NCBI GenBank assembly: GCA_026991225.1
Contig: JALXCB010000080.1
Span: 1-62,922, forward strand
Direction: 5' to 3'
Source: Anaerolineae bacterium
GTDB taxonomy: Bacteria > Chloroflexota > Anaerolineae > J102
DNA: 62,922 bases
Shown: positions 1 to 9,137 of the stretch, one piece after another
Layout of the letters: every line of letters begins with the position of its first letter
Position numbering within the stretch: the first letter of the stretch is position 1
Made by a program: the position numbers and the translations under genes
Notes under the pieces: model-generated
What the model was told of the DNA's origin: nothing
Databases searched by the model: none
Seen by the model: only the letters and a program-made list of their open reading frames with translations

Positions 1-127
1 CGCCAGTGGTCGACCTTCGTCGACCTGTTGCATACGGTGAAAATGGACGGCGGAGGCCGTCCACTGGCCGCAGGCCTGAAGCGCCCGACTTGAGTCGGCT
101 AGTGCGCCCCATTTTTGAAACGCACCC
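1..127. mobile_element. Right part of a GGGTGCGT-ended non-autonomous element (cut by window start)
   Basis: The end reads TTGAAACGCACCC at 115-127 and matches the right terminus of the complete copy at 33525-33738. The interior has the same short palindromes, for example GGTCGAC-CTTC-GTCGACC and GGACGGC-GGAG-GCCGTCC. The nine bases 128-136 should be one half of a target duplication; the other half lies outside the window. No coding sequence is visible. Confidence 0.8.
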
Positions 128-166
128 CCGCCCCCGGAACCGGTGGCTCTTTCGGGGCGTTTCTGG

Positions 167-172
167 TATAAT
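167..172 (+). promoter_or_regulatory. Extended -10 promoter of ftsH
   Basis: TATAAT preceded by TGG (extended -10 form), about 60 bases before the ftsH start. No good -35 hexamer is visible, which is usual for extended -10 promoters. It lies just outside the mobile element ending at 127. Confidence 0.6.
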
Positions 173-230
173 ATCTCCAAATACCCTTTGAACAAACCTC
201 ATTCCGCAGGGATGAGCGCTGGAGGATTTC

Positions 231-2174
<1,944 letters not shown>

Positions 2175-2180
2175 TGATAG

Positions 2181-2280
2181 TGTTCAGTAATCAGTGTTCA
2201 GTAATCAGTGTTCAGTAATCAGTCGGACGAAGGAACCACTTCAGCCCCACTGAAAACTGAACACTGAAAACTGAATACTT
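2181..2280. repeat. Word-array hairpin (GTTCAGTAATCA family) between convergent ftsH and thrS
   Basis: Three tandem copies of GTTCAGTAATCAGT are followed, after a 24-base loop, by inverted-sense words (ACTGAAAACTGAACACTG). The arms can fold into a long imperfect stem. It lies between two convergent genes and could act as a two-way terminator, although no U-tract is obvious. Related arrays occur at 52716-52770 and 58005-58070. Confidence 0.75.
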
Positions 2281-2296
2281 TCCCCGCGTTATTCCA

Positions 2297-4120
2297 TTAG
2301 ATAGCGACCTTCTTCTCAATCGCCTCCTTCGCCAGGGCGATGAAATCCTCCAGGGACATGGCGCCCAGGCGTTTGCCGTTGCGCAGACGCACATTCACCT
2401 GGCCCGCGTCCATCTCTTTCGCACCCAGCACCAGCATGTAGGGGATCTTTTCGAGCTGGGCGTTGCGGATCTTGGCGTTCATACGGCTGTCGCTGTCATC
2501 CACCTCGACGCGCAGCCCGGCCTCTTTCAACTTCCGGGCGATGTCGTAGGCGTAATCGTTCTGATCGTCGGTGATGGGGATGAGCTTCACCTGCACGGGC
2601 GTAAGCCAGACGGGGAAGGCGCCGCCGTAGTGCTCGATGAGCACGCCGAAGAAGCGTTCCATGCTGCCCATGAGCGCCCGGTGGATCATGTAAGGCCGGT
2701 GGGGCTGGCCGTCCGGGCCGATGAAGGTGAGGTCGAAGCGTTCGGGCAGGTTGAAGTCGAATTGAATCGTGCTGAGCTGCCAGGGGCGCTCCAGCGCGTC
2801 GGTGACGTAGATGTCGATCTTGGGGCCGTAAAACGCGCCGTCGCCCTCGTTGATGTCGTAGGGATGGCCGCTGCGCTTCAGCGCTTCCAACAGCGCGTCC
2901 TCGGCCGCGTCCCACTTGGCTTCCTCGCCCACGCGCTTCTCGGGCCGGGTGCTGAGATAGAGCTGGAAATTCTCGAAGCCGAAGTCCTTGAGCAAGTCGA
3001 TGCTGAAGTTGAGGACCATGTCGATCTCTGCGGGCATCTGGTCGGGCGCGCAGAAGAGATGCGCATCGTCCTGCGTGAACCCGCGCACCCGCGTCAACCC
3101 ATGCAGGGTCCCCGATCGCTCATAGCGATAGACCGTGCCCCACTCCGCCATGCGGATGGGTAGATCGCGATAGGAGCGCACCCGGCTCTTGTAAATTTGC
3201 ACATGGAAGGGACAGTTCATGGGCTTCAGGTAGTATTCCTGATTGTCGATCTCGATGGGCGCGTACATGCTCTCTTTGTAGAAGTCCAGATGCCCGCTGG
3301 TCTCCCACAGCACCGAGCGCCCGATGTGGGGCGTGAACACGAACTCGTAGCCGCCCTCCAGGTGCATTTTCTTGGCGTGCTCCTCCATGAGATAGCGGAT
3401 GAGGCCGCCCTTGGGATGCCAGAGGATGAGACCGCCGCCCACCATTTCGTGGTTCGTACTGAACAGGTCCAGCTCCTTGCCCAGCTTACGATGGTCGCGC
3501 TTTTTGGCCTCTTCCAGCCGCTGGAGATACGCCTTGAGCTGTTTCTTGTTCTTCCAGGCCGTGCCGTAGATGCGCTGAAGCATGGGGCGGTTCTCATCCC
3601 CGCGCCAGTACGCGCCCGCCACATGCAGCAGCTTGAACGCATCGGGCGGGATCTGGCCCGTGTGTTCCACGTGGGGCCCGCGGCACAGGTCCACGAAGCC
3701 ATTGTGCCGGTACACCGATATCTCGGCCGCGCCTTCGATGGGCTCGCCGTTCTCGTCGACCCCGCCCTGCTCCAGTCCGTCGATGAGCTCGAGCTTGTAG
3801 GGCTGGTCCTTGAACAGCTCGCGGGCCTCGTCCGCGGTGACGACGCGCTTCTCGAAGGGGTATTTGGCCGCGATGATCTGGCGCATCCGTTTCTCGATGG
3901 CTTCCAGGTCCTCGGGCGTGAAGGTCTTGAGATTGCCTTCCTCATCCCGGCCCAGGTCGAAATCGTAGTAGAAGCCATCCTTGATGGGCGGGCCGATGGC
4001 CAGCTTGGCCTCGGGATAGCGCTCCAGCACGGCCTGCGCCATGATGTGCGCGGCGGAGTGACGGATCTTGTAGAGTTGTTCGTCGTAATCGTTGTTGTGT
4101 TTTTGTTTGGGAGAACCCAT
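2297..4120 (-). CDS. thrS: Threonyl-tRNA synthetase, TGS-less form
   Basis: Charges tRNA-Thr. The 607-residue protein is a class II synthetase. It starts directly with the N2 editing domain, whose metal-site motif HSAAH is near residues 21-25, with the matching CRGPH motif later. The class II catalytic core follows (NCPFH zinc-site cysteine, motif 2 RYERSGTLHGLTRVRGF, motif 3 ending HRALMGSMERF) and then the anticodon-binding domain. The roughly 60-residue N-terminal TGS domain found in most bacterial ThrS is absent, as in some other lineages. A GGAGG lies about 12 bases before the ATG. A threonine-type T-box on the same strand lies upstream at 5518-5773, separated by a small membrane gene, a MITE and an opposing gene. 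Confidence 0.97.
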   Translation of the reverse strand: MGSPKQKHNNDYDEQLYKIRHSAAHIMAQAVLERYPEAKLAIGPPIKDGFYYDFDLGRDEEGNLKTFTPEDLEAIEKRMRQIIAAKYPFEKRVVTADEARELFKDQPYKLELIDGLEQGGVDENGEPIEGAAEISVYRHNGFVDLCRGPHVEHTGQIPPDAFKLLHVAGAYWRGDENRPMLQRIYGTAWKNKKQLKAYLQRLEEAKKRDHRKLGKELDLFSTNHEMVGGGLILWHPKGGLIRYLMEEHAKKMHLEGGYEFVFTPHIGRSVLWETSGHLDFYKESMYAPIEIDNQEYYLKPMNCPFHVQIYKSRVRSYRDLPIRMAEWGTVYRYERSGTLHGLTRVRGFTQDDAHLFCAPDQMPAEIDMVLNFSIDLLKDFGFENFQLYLSTRPEKRVGEEAKWDAAEDALLEALKRSGHPYDINEGDGAFYGPKIDIYVTDALERPWQLSTIQFDFNLPERFDLTFIGPDGQPHRPYMIHRALMGSMERFFGVLIEHYGGAFPVWLTPVQVKLIPITDDQNDYAYDIARKLKEAGLRVEVDDSDSRMNAKIRNAQLEKIPYMLVLGAKEMDAGQVNVRLRNGKRLGAMSLEDFIALAKEAIEKKVAI

Positions 4121-4183
4121 AGACGTAAAAGCCTCCAGAGGATTTTGAAATCATCAAAACCGCAGATGAAATGAAATAAGCTG

Positions 4184-4435
4184 TTACTTGAACAGATTAA
4201 CAACAGCTAGAGCAATGATGAATAATGTGAGTCCGAACGAGAATGCTGCCAAAAGGGCGTTCATTCCCACGCGGAAAGGCGTGGTGTTGGTCATTTGCAC
4301 CACGGGTTGTTGTCGGAAATAGGCGCGAATGAGTTGTATCCAGTGAGCCATCTGGAAAACGCTAAAACCGAGAATCCCGGCAACAAACAAACCCAAAAGA
4401 AAGCCGCTTTGGAAAGAATTGAGAGCCGCCCCCAT
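4184..4435 (-). CDS. Small two-helix membrane protein, unknown function
   Basis: An 83-residue protein with two hydrophobic helices (about residues 10-27 and 55-78) and a short hydrophilic middle. I do not recognise a family. An in-frame extension exists upstream, but the start at 4435 is chosen because GGAGG stands six bases before it. It lies 63 bases upstream of thrS on the same strand and may be co-transcribed with it. The 5' side is bordered by a MITE at 4482-4728, so its promoter may lie in or next to that element. Confidence 0.75.
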   Translation of the reverse strand: MGAALNSFQSGFLLGLFVAGILGFSVFQMAHWIQLIRAYFRQQPVVQMTNTTPFRVGMNALLAAFSFGLTLFIIALAVVNLFK

Positions 4436-4481
4436 GATGAACCTCCTTTTTGGGGATAAAAGAAAAGATTCGGACGACAAT

Positions 4482-4728
4482 TAAACTAAACGCATTTTGA
4501 AATCAGGTGTTTTCGGCCTCGGCCACCCGGAGCTGAAGCTCCGGGCTACGAAACGACGCCGGGTGAACCCGGCTTCCTGCGGCGAGCGACCTGCGCCGTA
4601 GCTCCATTTATGGGGCGTCGTTTTTAGCCCGCAGGTGAACCTGCGGGCGGCGGCGCGGCCAGAGAATCGCCTTTCACTGATGATCCAATGCGAACCAAAA
4701 GCCTTGGTTTCAATTTGCTTTCAGTTTA
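4482..4728. mobile_element. 243-bp MITE copy 1, TA target duplication (Tc1/mariner-IS630 type)
   Basis: A TA lies on each side (4482-4483 and 4727-4728). The terminal inverted repeats are AACTAAACGCATTTTGAAA and, from the other end, AACTGAAAGCAAATTGAAA. The copy at 56213-56459 has exactly the same length and nearly the same sequence. The inside carries small hairpins with TGAA loops, such as GCCGGG-TGAA-CCCGGC. There is no reading frame for a transposase, so it must be moved in trans. Confidence 0.85.
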
Positions 4729-4750
4729 GCGAGAAAAGAGGGCGAGAGGG

Positions 4751-4779
4751 TTGACACGGGGTTGGGACGTGTGTATAAT
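4751..4779 (+). promoter_or_regulatory. Consensus sigma-70 promoter of the 4823 gene
   Basis: TTGACA at 4751-4756, 17-base spacer, TATAAT at 4774-4779: a perfect consensus promoter. An in-frame ATG at 4787 lies seven bases past the -10, so a leaderless mRNA starting at that codon is possible as well as initiation at 4823. Confidence 0.85.
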
Positions 4780-4822
4780 AGAACAAATGTTGCGTTCTTG
4801 GGATTGCCTATTAGGAGCGATT

Positions 4823-5284
4823 ATGAATCAGACAGAGAAATCCAGCGATCTTAAACGTATTTTTTTTGACAGCCTTGCTCAGCTTGATTTTGTCGACCGT
4901 TTGGACCGCATTTTGGGCGTCTGGTTTCACCGCCGTTGGGGGCGCATTCTGGAACGCTATGGCGTATTGGGTTTGTTCAAAGAGCTGATTCGTACGGCCA
5001 CGGGCCAGAGTTCCTGGCGATTCGCTGTGCCCCGCGATGGCGGGCTTTCGGGATGGGAGATCGAAAAGATGCTGGCCCAATATGGCGTGAGCATCTGGGG
5101 CCGTTGGTTCGACAGCGAAAATCTGTATTTCAACGTCAAGCTCGAGCAGGCCAATTGGGCGGAGTATCTGCTGAAGCGTCGGGGCGTCGCCGTGATGACC
5201 ACGCCTTACAATCCGCTCAACGACCTGTATCCCCAGCGGCATCCGCCGGGAAGCATGCCCACGCCATGGAACGAGCAGAAATAG
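4823..5284 (+). CDS. Hypothetical soluble protein, 153 residues
   Basis: No family recognised. The product is soluble, rich in Trp and Arg, with a helical N-terminal half and a C-terminal tail rich in Pro. The ATG at 4823 has AGGAG at 4813-4817. A second in-frame ATG at 4787 would fit leaderless initiation from the consensus promoter and would add 12 residues. The gene sits alone on the plus strand, between the minus-strand T-box leader and its probable target thrS, so its arrival may be what separated them. Its stop codon touches the 8-bp target duplication of the next element. Confidence 0.75.
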   Translation: MNQTEKSSDLKRIFFDSLAQLDFVDRLDRILGVWFHRRWGRILERYGVLGLFKELIRTATGQSSWRFAVPRDGGLSGWEIEKMLAQYGVSIWGRWFDSENLYFNVKLEQANWAEYLLKRRGVAVMTTPYNPLNDLYPQRHPPGSMPTPWNEQK

Positions 5285-5291
5285 CCGGGAA

Positions 5292-5508
5292 GTAACTGTA
5301 AGGTAGTCTGGTTCGGCATCGAAAATGCCTTGCCACGAAGGCTTGAAGGGACGAAGACAATGTAGGTTTGCAGGTTTGCACGTCGCAAGTGGCAAGTCTT
5401 TCTGGCTACGGCGTTTTCACCTGCCACTTGCAACCTGCCACCCGCCACTTTTTCTCCTTCGTGTCGTCGTGTCTTCGTGGTTTTCGACCTTGCTACGTTA
5501 GTAGTTGC
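5292..5508. mobile_element. IS66-type MITE with 8-bp duplication GCCGGGAA
   Basis: Flanked by GCCGGGAA at 5284-5291 and 5509-5516. The ends are GTAACTGTAAGG and, inverted, GCAACTACTAACG. The interior holds inverted word arrays (GCAAGTGGCAAG against CTTGCCACCTGCC, and CACGAAG against CTTCGTG). IS66-family ends start 5'-GTAA and make 8-bp duplications, so mobilisation by an IS66-like transposase is inferred. No transposase is encoded. Confidence 0.85.
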
Positions 5509-5517
5509 GCCGGGAAA

Positions 5518-5773
5518 CAAAAAACGCCGTCGTCCCAAGGGACGCGGCGTCGCGCGGTTCCACCCTCGTTGACCGACCGCAGTCGGCCCACTCGACGGAT
5601 TGATAACGGCTTCCAGCCGGGAGAAGTTACTGGCCCGAGGCGTTCCCTTCTCCGCTCCCGAGGGGTTTTCACAGGCCCGATGCGATGGAGGCTTCCAGCC
5701 GCGACCCCCATTCTCTGGCGCTCAGACGACCTGCTACTCGTCTCGGTCGACGCTTTCATGCTATCACTTGACA
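5518..5773 (-). promoter_or_regulatory. T-box leader, predicted threonine specificity
   Basis: Read on the minus strand, the canonical T-box AGGGTGGAACCGCG (5566-5553) is followed by a strong terminator (ACGCCGCGTCCC stem and a run of T at 5524-5518). Stem I is recognisable: CCGAG (5746-5742) pairs with CUCGG, CAGG pairs with CCUG, and the enclosed internal loop has AGUAG on one side and UGAAA-ACC-C on the other. This gives ACC (Thr codon, 5666-5664) as specifier. Stem II (GGAGAAG/CUUCUCC) and Stem III (GGCCGAC/GUCGGUC) follow. The A in UGGA predicts a discriminator U in the tRNA, which fits many Thr tRNAs. It has its own promoter. The nearest downstream gene on this strand is the small membrane gene and then thrS, 1.4 kb away. 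Confidence 0.85.
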
Positions 5774-5779
5774 GAATCT

Positions 5780-5808
5780 ATTGTAGCACCATGTCCATGC
5801 GCTGTCAA
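5780..5808 (-). promoter_or_regulatory. Promoter of the T-box leader
   Basis: On the minus strand TTGACA (5808-5803), 17-base spacer, TACAAT (5785-5780), placing the start near 5773, just before Stem I. Confidence 0.85.
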
Positions 5809-5811
5809 CAG

Positions 5812-5848
5812 AGAACCCCGCGGGCCAGTGGTTGCCTGCGGGGTTCTG
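5812..5848 (-). terminator. Hairpin after tRNA-Val
   Basis: AGAACCCCGC pairs with GCGGGGTTCT immediately downstream of the tRNA CCA end and upstream of the T-box promoter. The U-tract is poor, so terminator function is only probable. Confidence 0.5.
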
Positions 5849-5850
5849 CG

Positions 5851-5927
5851 TGGTGGGCGGTACAAGACTTGAACTTGTGACCTCCACGATGTCAACGTGG
5901 CGCTCTAGCCAACTGAGCTAACCGCCC
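5851..5927 (-). tRNA. tRNA-Val (anticodon GAC)
   Basis: All four arms fold. The acceptor GGGCGGT pairs with ACCGCCC, the D arm is GCTC/GAGC, the anticodon stem CCACG/CGTGG encloses loop TTGACAT with anticodon GAC, and the T arm ACAAG/CTTGT encloses TTCAAGT. The discriminator is A and the CCA end is encoded. The length is 77 bases including CCA. Confidence 0.97.
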
Positions 5928-6009
5928 TTGCGATTTGAAATTATACCAAAATCGGGCCGCGGATGCCAAATCATGCAGGCGACACGAGCAGCAACTCGCC
6001 CATACCAAT

Positions 6010-6180
6010 GAAAATGCTTCGCGGCCAGGGCGGCGCGGGAAGCCAAGCACGTAATGCGTAATCCGTGATGCGTAAGGTTCTCACGTTTCACGTTTTCACG
6101 CATCACGCCCGTGGCAGACTCGGCCAACGTCGCCTTGGCGATCCTCAATCCTGATCCGAATCCTATTTTCAAAGCAGAAG
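6010..6180 (-). repeat. Composite intergenic repeat C, copy 1 (reverse orientation)
   Basis: Contains the shared parts of family C, read on the minus strand: GGATTCGGATCAGGATTGAGG, a conserved 30-base block (CGCCAAGGCGACGTTGG-like, then GAGTCTGCCACGG), a hairpin of GTGATGCGTGAAAACGTG against GCATCACGGATTACGC, and the tail GCTTCCCGCGCCGCCCTGG. Nine copies occur in this window. No target duplication is visible. Confidence 0.8.
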
Positions 6181-6195
6181 AGACCGATGCACTGG

Positions 6196-6256
6196 TTGCG
6201 CTGAAAATGATCTTGCGATACAATAAGCGTACGTTTCTATCAGAACCAACGTACGC
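6196..6256 (+). promoter_or_regulatory. Toxin-antitoxin promoter with 9-bp palindromic operator
   Basis: TTGCGC at 6196-6201, 17-base spacer, TACAAT at 6219-6224. Directly downstream a perfect 9-bp inverted repeat, GCGTACGTT (6227-6235) and AACGTACGC (6248-6256), covers the transcription start. Antitoxins of this kind repress their own promoters, so this is a likely autoregulatory operator. Confidence 0.7.
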
Positions 6257-6268
6257 ACTGAGGCGATC

Positions 6269-6493
6269 ATGATAAGTCCCACCGAACTCCGGAAAAACAT
6301 TTACAAAATCCTGGATCAGGTGCTCGAAACCGGGCAGCCGGTCGAGATCAAACGACGGGGAAGCGTGCTTCGCATTGTTCCGGCGGAGCCGGTGGACAGA
6401 TTTCAACGACTGGCGTCCCGCCCAGAGATCATCAAAGGCGATCCGGAAGAGCTGGTGCATCTCGAATGGGAGGTCGATCTTGATCTACCTTGA
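6269..6493 (+). CDS. Antitoxin, Phd/YefM-like
   Basis: A 74-residue protein opening MISPTELRKNIYKILDQVLETG, the usual beginning of Phd/YefM-type antitoxins (DNA-binding fold with an N-terminal segment acting as dimer and operator reader). It is followed by a short acidic tail that would wrap the toxin. The stop codon overlaps the toxin start by 14 bases, so the two are translationally coupled. It is expected to neutralise the PIN toxin encoded next. Confidence 0.85.
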   Translation: MISPTELRKNIYKILDQVLETGQPVEIKRRGSVLRIVPAEPVDRFQRLASRPEIIKGDPEELVHLEWEVDLDLP

Positions 6494-6857
6494 CACCCAT
6501 GTCGTGATCTGGCTTTACGCGGGCCTGGAGGAGAAGTTTAGCCAACAAGCCCGGGCCCTCATCAACCAACACGACCTCCTCATCTCCCCCATCGTGCGCC
6601 TGGAGGTGCAATATCTGTATGAAGTCGGCCGCATCACCGTCGATGCTCGGGCCATCATCGATGATTTGGAGGAGCGCATTGGGTTGCAGATCTGTGATGC
6701 GCCCTTTGATCAGGTTGTCTCTCGCTCCATGGCCCTCTCATGGACACGCGACCCTTTCGACCGGTTGATTGTGGCCCAGGCGCAGGTGGGGTGGAAACCG
6801 CTTCTGACCAAAGACGAAACCATCCGAAGCCACTTTCCCAACGCCATCTGGCCATAG
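6480..6857 (+). CDS. Toxin, PIN-domain ribonuclease (VapC-like)
   Basis: A 125-residue PIN-domain protein. The conserved acidic residues are visible: Asp5 in YLDTH, Glu in RLEVQ (about 42), Asp in RDPFDRL (about 92-96) and Asp in TKDE near the end. These would hold Mg2+ for RNA cleavage. The start is TTG at 6480: GGGAGG stands six bases before it, and it places the PIN motif at the N terminus as in the family. A longer in-frame opening upstream would run through the antitoxin gene in another frame and is rejected. Confidence 0.87.
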   Translation: MIYLDTHVVIWLYAGLEEKFSQQARALINQHDLLISPIVRLEVQYLYEVGRITVDARAIIDDLEERIGLQICDAPFDQVVSRSMALSWTRDPFDRLIVAQAQVGWKPLLTKDETIRSHFPNAIWP

Positions 6858-6868
6858 GGATGTCTCTC

Positions 6869-6903
6869 CCGGTCTACGGGTCTACCGGTTTCCCGGTTTA
6901 CCG
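6869..6903. repeat. CCGGTTTACC word array
   Basis: Short degenerate tandem words (GGTCTACGGGTCTACCGGTTTCCCGG). The same words occur at 22785-22860 and briefly at 44828-44842. Confidence 0.6.
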
Positions 6904-6924
6904 TGATTTTCAGCGCCCAAGGCA

Positions 6925-7045
6925 GGGTGCGTCCCAACTTTTTGGCAAGACCTCCGGGAGGTGGCGTCAAACGCTTCATTTTGACCCAAACCCTGTTGCC
7001 ACCTCCCGGAGGTCGTCTACGGCGCCAATTTTCTGGGACGCACCC
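6925..7045. mobile_element. GGGTGCGT-ended MITE, 121 bp, 9-bp duplication CCCAAGGCA
   Basis: CCCAAGGCA flanks the element at 6916-6924 and 7046-7054. The terminal inverted repeats are perfect over 12 bases (GGGTGCGTCCCA). The inside is a second long palindrome (GACCTCCGGGAGGTGGC paired with GCCACCTCCCGGAGGTC), so the whole element can fold into one hairpin. It shares ends, but not interior, with 33525-33738 and 62313-62633. Confidence 0.88.
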
Positions 7046-7084
7046 CCCAAGGCATCGGCGAGCGCTCTCCGACCCAACCCGTGT

Positions 7085-7090
7085 TATAAT
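7085..7090 (+). promoter_or_regulatory. -10 hexamer of a leaderless promoter (mtnA)
   Basis: TATAAT ends six bases before the ATG at 7097. There is no ribosome binding site, so the mRNA probably begins at or next to the start codon. No clear -35 is seen. Confidence 0.55.
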
Positions 7091-7096
7091 ACTCCC

Positions 7097-8122
7097 ATGC
7101 ACTCTTCTTCCAACCCCGCCATCCTCGCCGACCGCTTCAAAACCCTCTACTACGACCCCGACCAGGACGCGGTCATCCTTCTCAACCGCGCCAAATACCC
7201 CCACGAAACCGAATATGTGGCCTGCCGCACGGTGGAAGACGTGGCCCGGGCCATCGAAGACATGATCGTCCAGGGCGGGCCGCCTCTGGCCTACGCCGCG
7301 GGCCTGGGCATGGCCCTGGCCCAGCCCGATTCATCGGGCTTTCGAGCCGCTTTCAAGCGGCTTATCGCCACCCGCCCCACCGCAGACGACCTCCACCACA
7401 TCCTGCCCGAGGCCCTGAAGCGGGCCCTGGCCGCCCTCGACGCAGGCCGCGATCCCAAACAAGCCGTGCTTGACTATGTCAACCGCGAGATCGAACGGGG
7501 TAATCGGGTGAGCCAACGATGCGGGGAACACGCGGCGGAATTATTGGAGGACGGTGACCGCGTGCTCACCCACTGCATCGCCGGCGCCGCCCTCTGCTGG
7601 ATGCTGTGGATTGCGAAGCAGCAGGGCAAAACCATCCACCTCATCGCCACCGAGACTCGCCCCTATCTGCAAGGCGCCCGCCTCACCGCCCAATGCGCCA
7701 AAGAACTGGGCGTCGAGGTCACCGTCATCACCGACGGCATGCCCGCCCACCTCATGAGCCAGGGCATGATCGACACATTCATCTGCGCCGCCGACCGCAT
7801 CACCCTGGACGGCCACATCACCAACAAAGTGGGCACCTTCCAGATCGCCATCGCCGCCCACTACCACGGCATCCCCTTCTACGTCCTGGGCTACGACGGC
7901 CCCGACCCCCACACCGAGAGCGCGGACGGCATTGAGATCGAATGGCGGGATGGGGGGGAAGTGCTCCACTGCGCGGGCCAGCGCACCGCGGTCGAGGGAG
8001 CAAAAGCCCTCTACCCCGCTTTCGACATCACCCCGCCTCACCTCATCACCGCCATCGTCACCGATCGCGGCGTCTACCCGCCCACCCTCATCCGCCGCTA
8101 CTGGTCTCAAGATCAACGATGA
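7097..8122 (+). CDS. mtnA: S-methyl-5-thioribose-1-phosphate isomerase / eIF-2B alpha-like sugar-phosphate isomerase
   Basis: A 341-residue protein of the MtnA/eIF2B fold. It would convert methylthioribose-1-phosphate to methylthioribulose-1-phosphate in methionine salvage. Seen motifs include THCIAGA with the catalytic-type Cys (about 158-164), the conserved ETRPYLQGARLTA, ITDGM and AADRITLDG with the catalytic-type Asp, and the closing ITAIVTDRG. The family usually has THCNAG; here Ile replaces Asn, so a related ribose-phosphate isomerase role is possible. No other methionine-salvage gene is nearby. The start is placed at the ATG just after TATAAT. Confidence 0.75.
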   Translation: MHSSSNPAILADRFKTLYYDPDQDAVILLNRAKYPHETEYVACRTVEDVARAIEDMIVQGGPPLAYAAGLGMALAQPDSSGFRAAFKRLIATRPTADDLHHILPEALKRALAALDAGRDPKQAVLDYVNREIERGNRVSQRCGEHAAELLEDGDRVLTHCIAGAALCWMLWIAKQQGKTIHLIATETRPYLQGARLTAQCAKELGVEVTVITDGMPAHLMSQGMIDTFICAADRITLDGHITNKVGTFQIAIAAHYHGIPFYVLGYDGPDPHTESADGIEIEWRDGGEVLHCAGQRTAVEGAKALYPAFDITPPHLITAIVTDRGVYPPTLIRRYWSQDQR

Positions 8123-8123
8123 A

Positions 8124-8265
8124 GAAGCTTGCCAGCCAGATTGGCGCGGGAAGCCAGATCCGTAATGCGTAATTCGTGATGCGTAAGGTGCTCACGTTTC
8201 ACGTTTTCACGCATCACGCCCGTTGCAGATTCGTCCAACGTGGACCTAACGATCCTCAATCCTGA
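8124..8265 (-). repeat. Composite intergenic repeat C, copy 2 (reverse orientation)
   Basis: Same blocks as copy 1: GGCGCGGGAAGCC, GTAATGCGTAATTCGTGATGC, TCACGTTTCACGTTTTCACG, CCAACGT, and the closing CCTCAATCCTGAT. It fills the gap after mtnA. Confidence 0.78.
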
Positions 8266-8393
8266 TACGAGAACGCAGATTCACATCAGATACAACGCTG
8301 ATCCCCGCAGGTAATCTTTAGTCTTCAATCATTTTCCCTTTGCGCCCTTTGCGTCTTTGCGTGAGACCAATCCTCAAAACAGGAGACTTTCCC

Positions 8394-9134
8394 ATGGCCC
8401 GAAAACCCCAATCCCGCGGCAAATGCGCCTATTGTGGCAAAGAATACAGCAAAGCGGGCATGACCCGCCATCTCAAAACCTGCGCCGCCCGGCAGAAAGC
8501 CATCGCCAAAGCCAACAAGCGCCGCGGTCGCGATATCACCATCTACCATTTGCAGGTGCTGGACGCCACCCCGCCCTACACCCCCTTCCATCAAATGTGG
8601 TCGCCCAACTTCTGGCTGCACCTGGAAATGAAAGGCAACGCCACCCTGTACGATCTGGACCAATATCTGCGGGCCATCTGGCTGGAGTGTTGCGGGCATC
8701 TCAGCGGCTTCGAAATCGGCCCCGTCTTCTACACCCAAATCTTCGACGACGGCATGGGCTGGCGTGAAGAGCGCAGCATGAACGTGCGCGTCGACAAACT
8801 CTTCCGGCCGGGCATGACCATCCCCTACCAGTACGACTTCGGCACGACTTCCGAAGTGATCATCAAAGTCCTGGGCGAGCGACGGGGCAAGCCCATCACC
8901 TCCCATCCCATCGAGCTGATGGCCCGCAACAACATGCCCCAGGTGGCCTGCCAGGTCTGCGGCGAACCCGCCACCGAGCTCTGTTCGGAGTGCCTGTGGG
9001 GCTATGAAGAGCCCTATCTCTTCTGCGAAAAGCACGCGGAAGAGCATGAACATGACGATATGCTGATGCCAATCCTCAACTCGCCCCGCACGGGCCTGTG
9101 CGCCTACCTCGGCCCTGACGAACCGCCATATTGA
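8394..9134 (+). CDS. Zinc-finger protein with plasmid pRiA4b ORF-3-like domain
   Basis: A 246-residue protein. The N terminus has a C2HC-like finger (CAYCGKEYSKAGMTRHLKTC). The middle (about 45-170) looks like the pRiA4b ORF-3 domain, with IYHLQVLD, the LYDLDQYLRAIWLECCGHLSGFEI helix and a metal-site-like region. The C terminus has further Cys pairs (CQVCGEPATELCSEC) and a His/Glu-rich HAEEHEHDD stretch. The biochemical function of this family is not established; metal binding is clear from the residues. AGGAG lies eight bases before the ATG. It ends three bases before the next gene and is probably co-transcribed with it. Confidence 0.7.
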   Translation: MARKPQSRGKCAYCGKEYSKAGMTRHLKTCAARQKAIAKANKRRGRDITIYHLQVLDATPPYTPFHQMWSPNFWLHLEMKGNATLYDLDQYLRAIWLECCGHLSGFEIGPVFYTQIFDDGMGWREERSMNVRVDKLFRPGMTIPYQYDFGTTSEVIIKVLGERRGKPITSHPIELMARNNMPQVACQVCGEPATELCSECLWGYEEPYLFCEKHAEEHEHDDMLMPILNSPRTGLCAYLGPDEPPY

Positions 9135-9137
9135 TCC

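Noticed and set aside
2181-2280. CRISPR array suspected from tandem words
   Set aside because: Words are 8-14 bases, without unique spacers of constant length, and no cas gene is present. The same applies to the other word arrays.
5639-5641. GCC (Ala) as the T-box specifier, from the stretch GGGAACGCC
   Set aside because: This triplet lies in the loop of Stem II (GGAGAAG/CUUCUCC), not in Stem I. The Stem I internal loop gives ACC, which also fits the UGGA antiterminator and thrS.
5368-5880. Plus-strand frames across the T-box and the tRNA-Val gene
   Set aside because: They run through a structured leader, a MITE and a tRNA; no ribosome binding site or protein-like composition.
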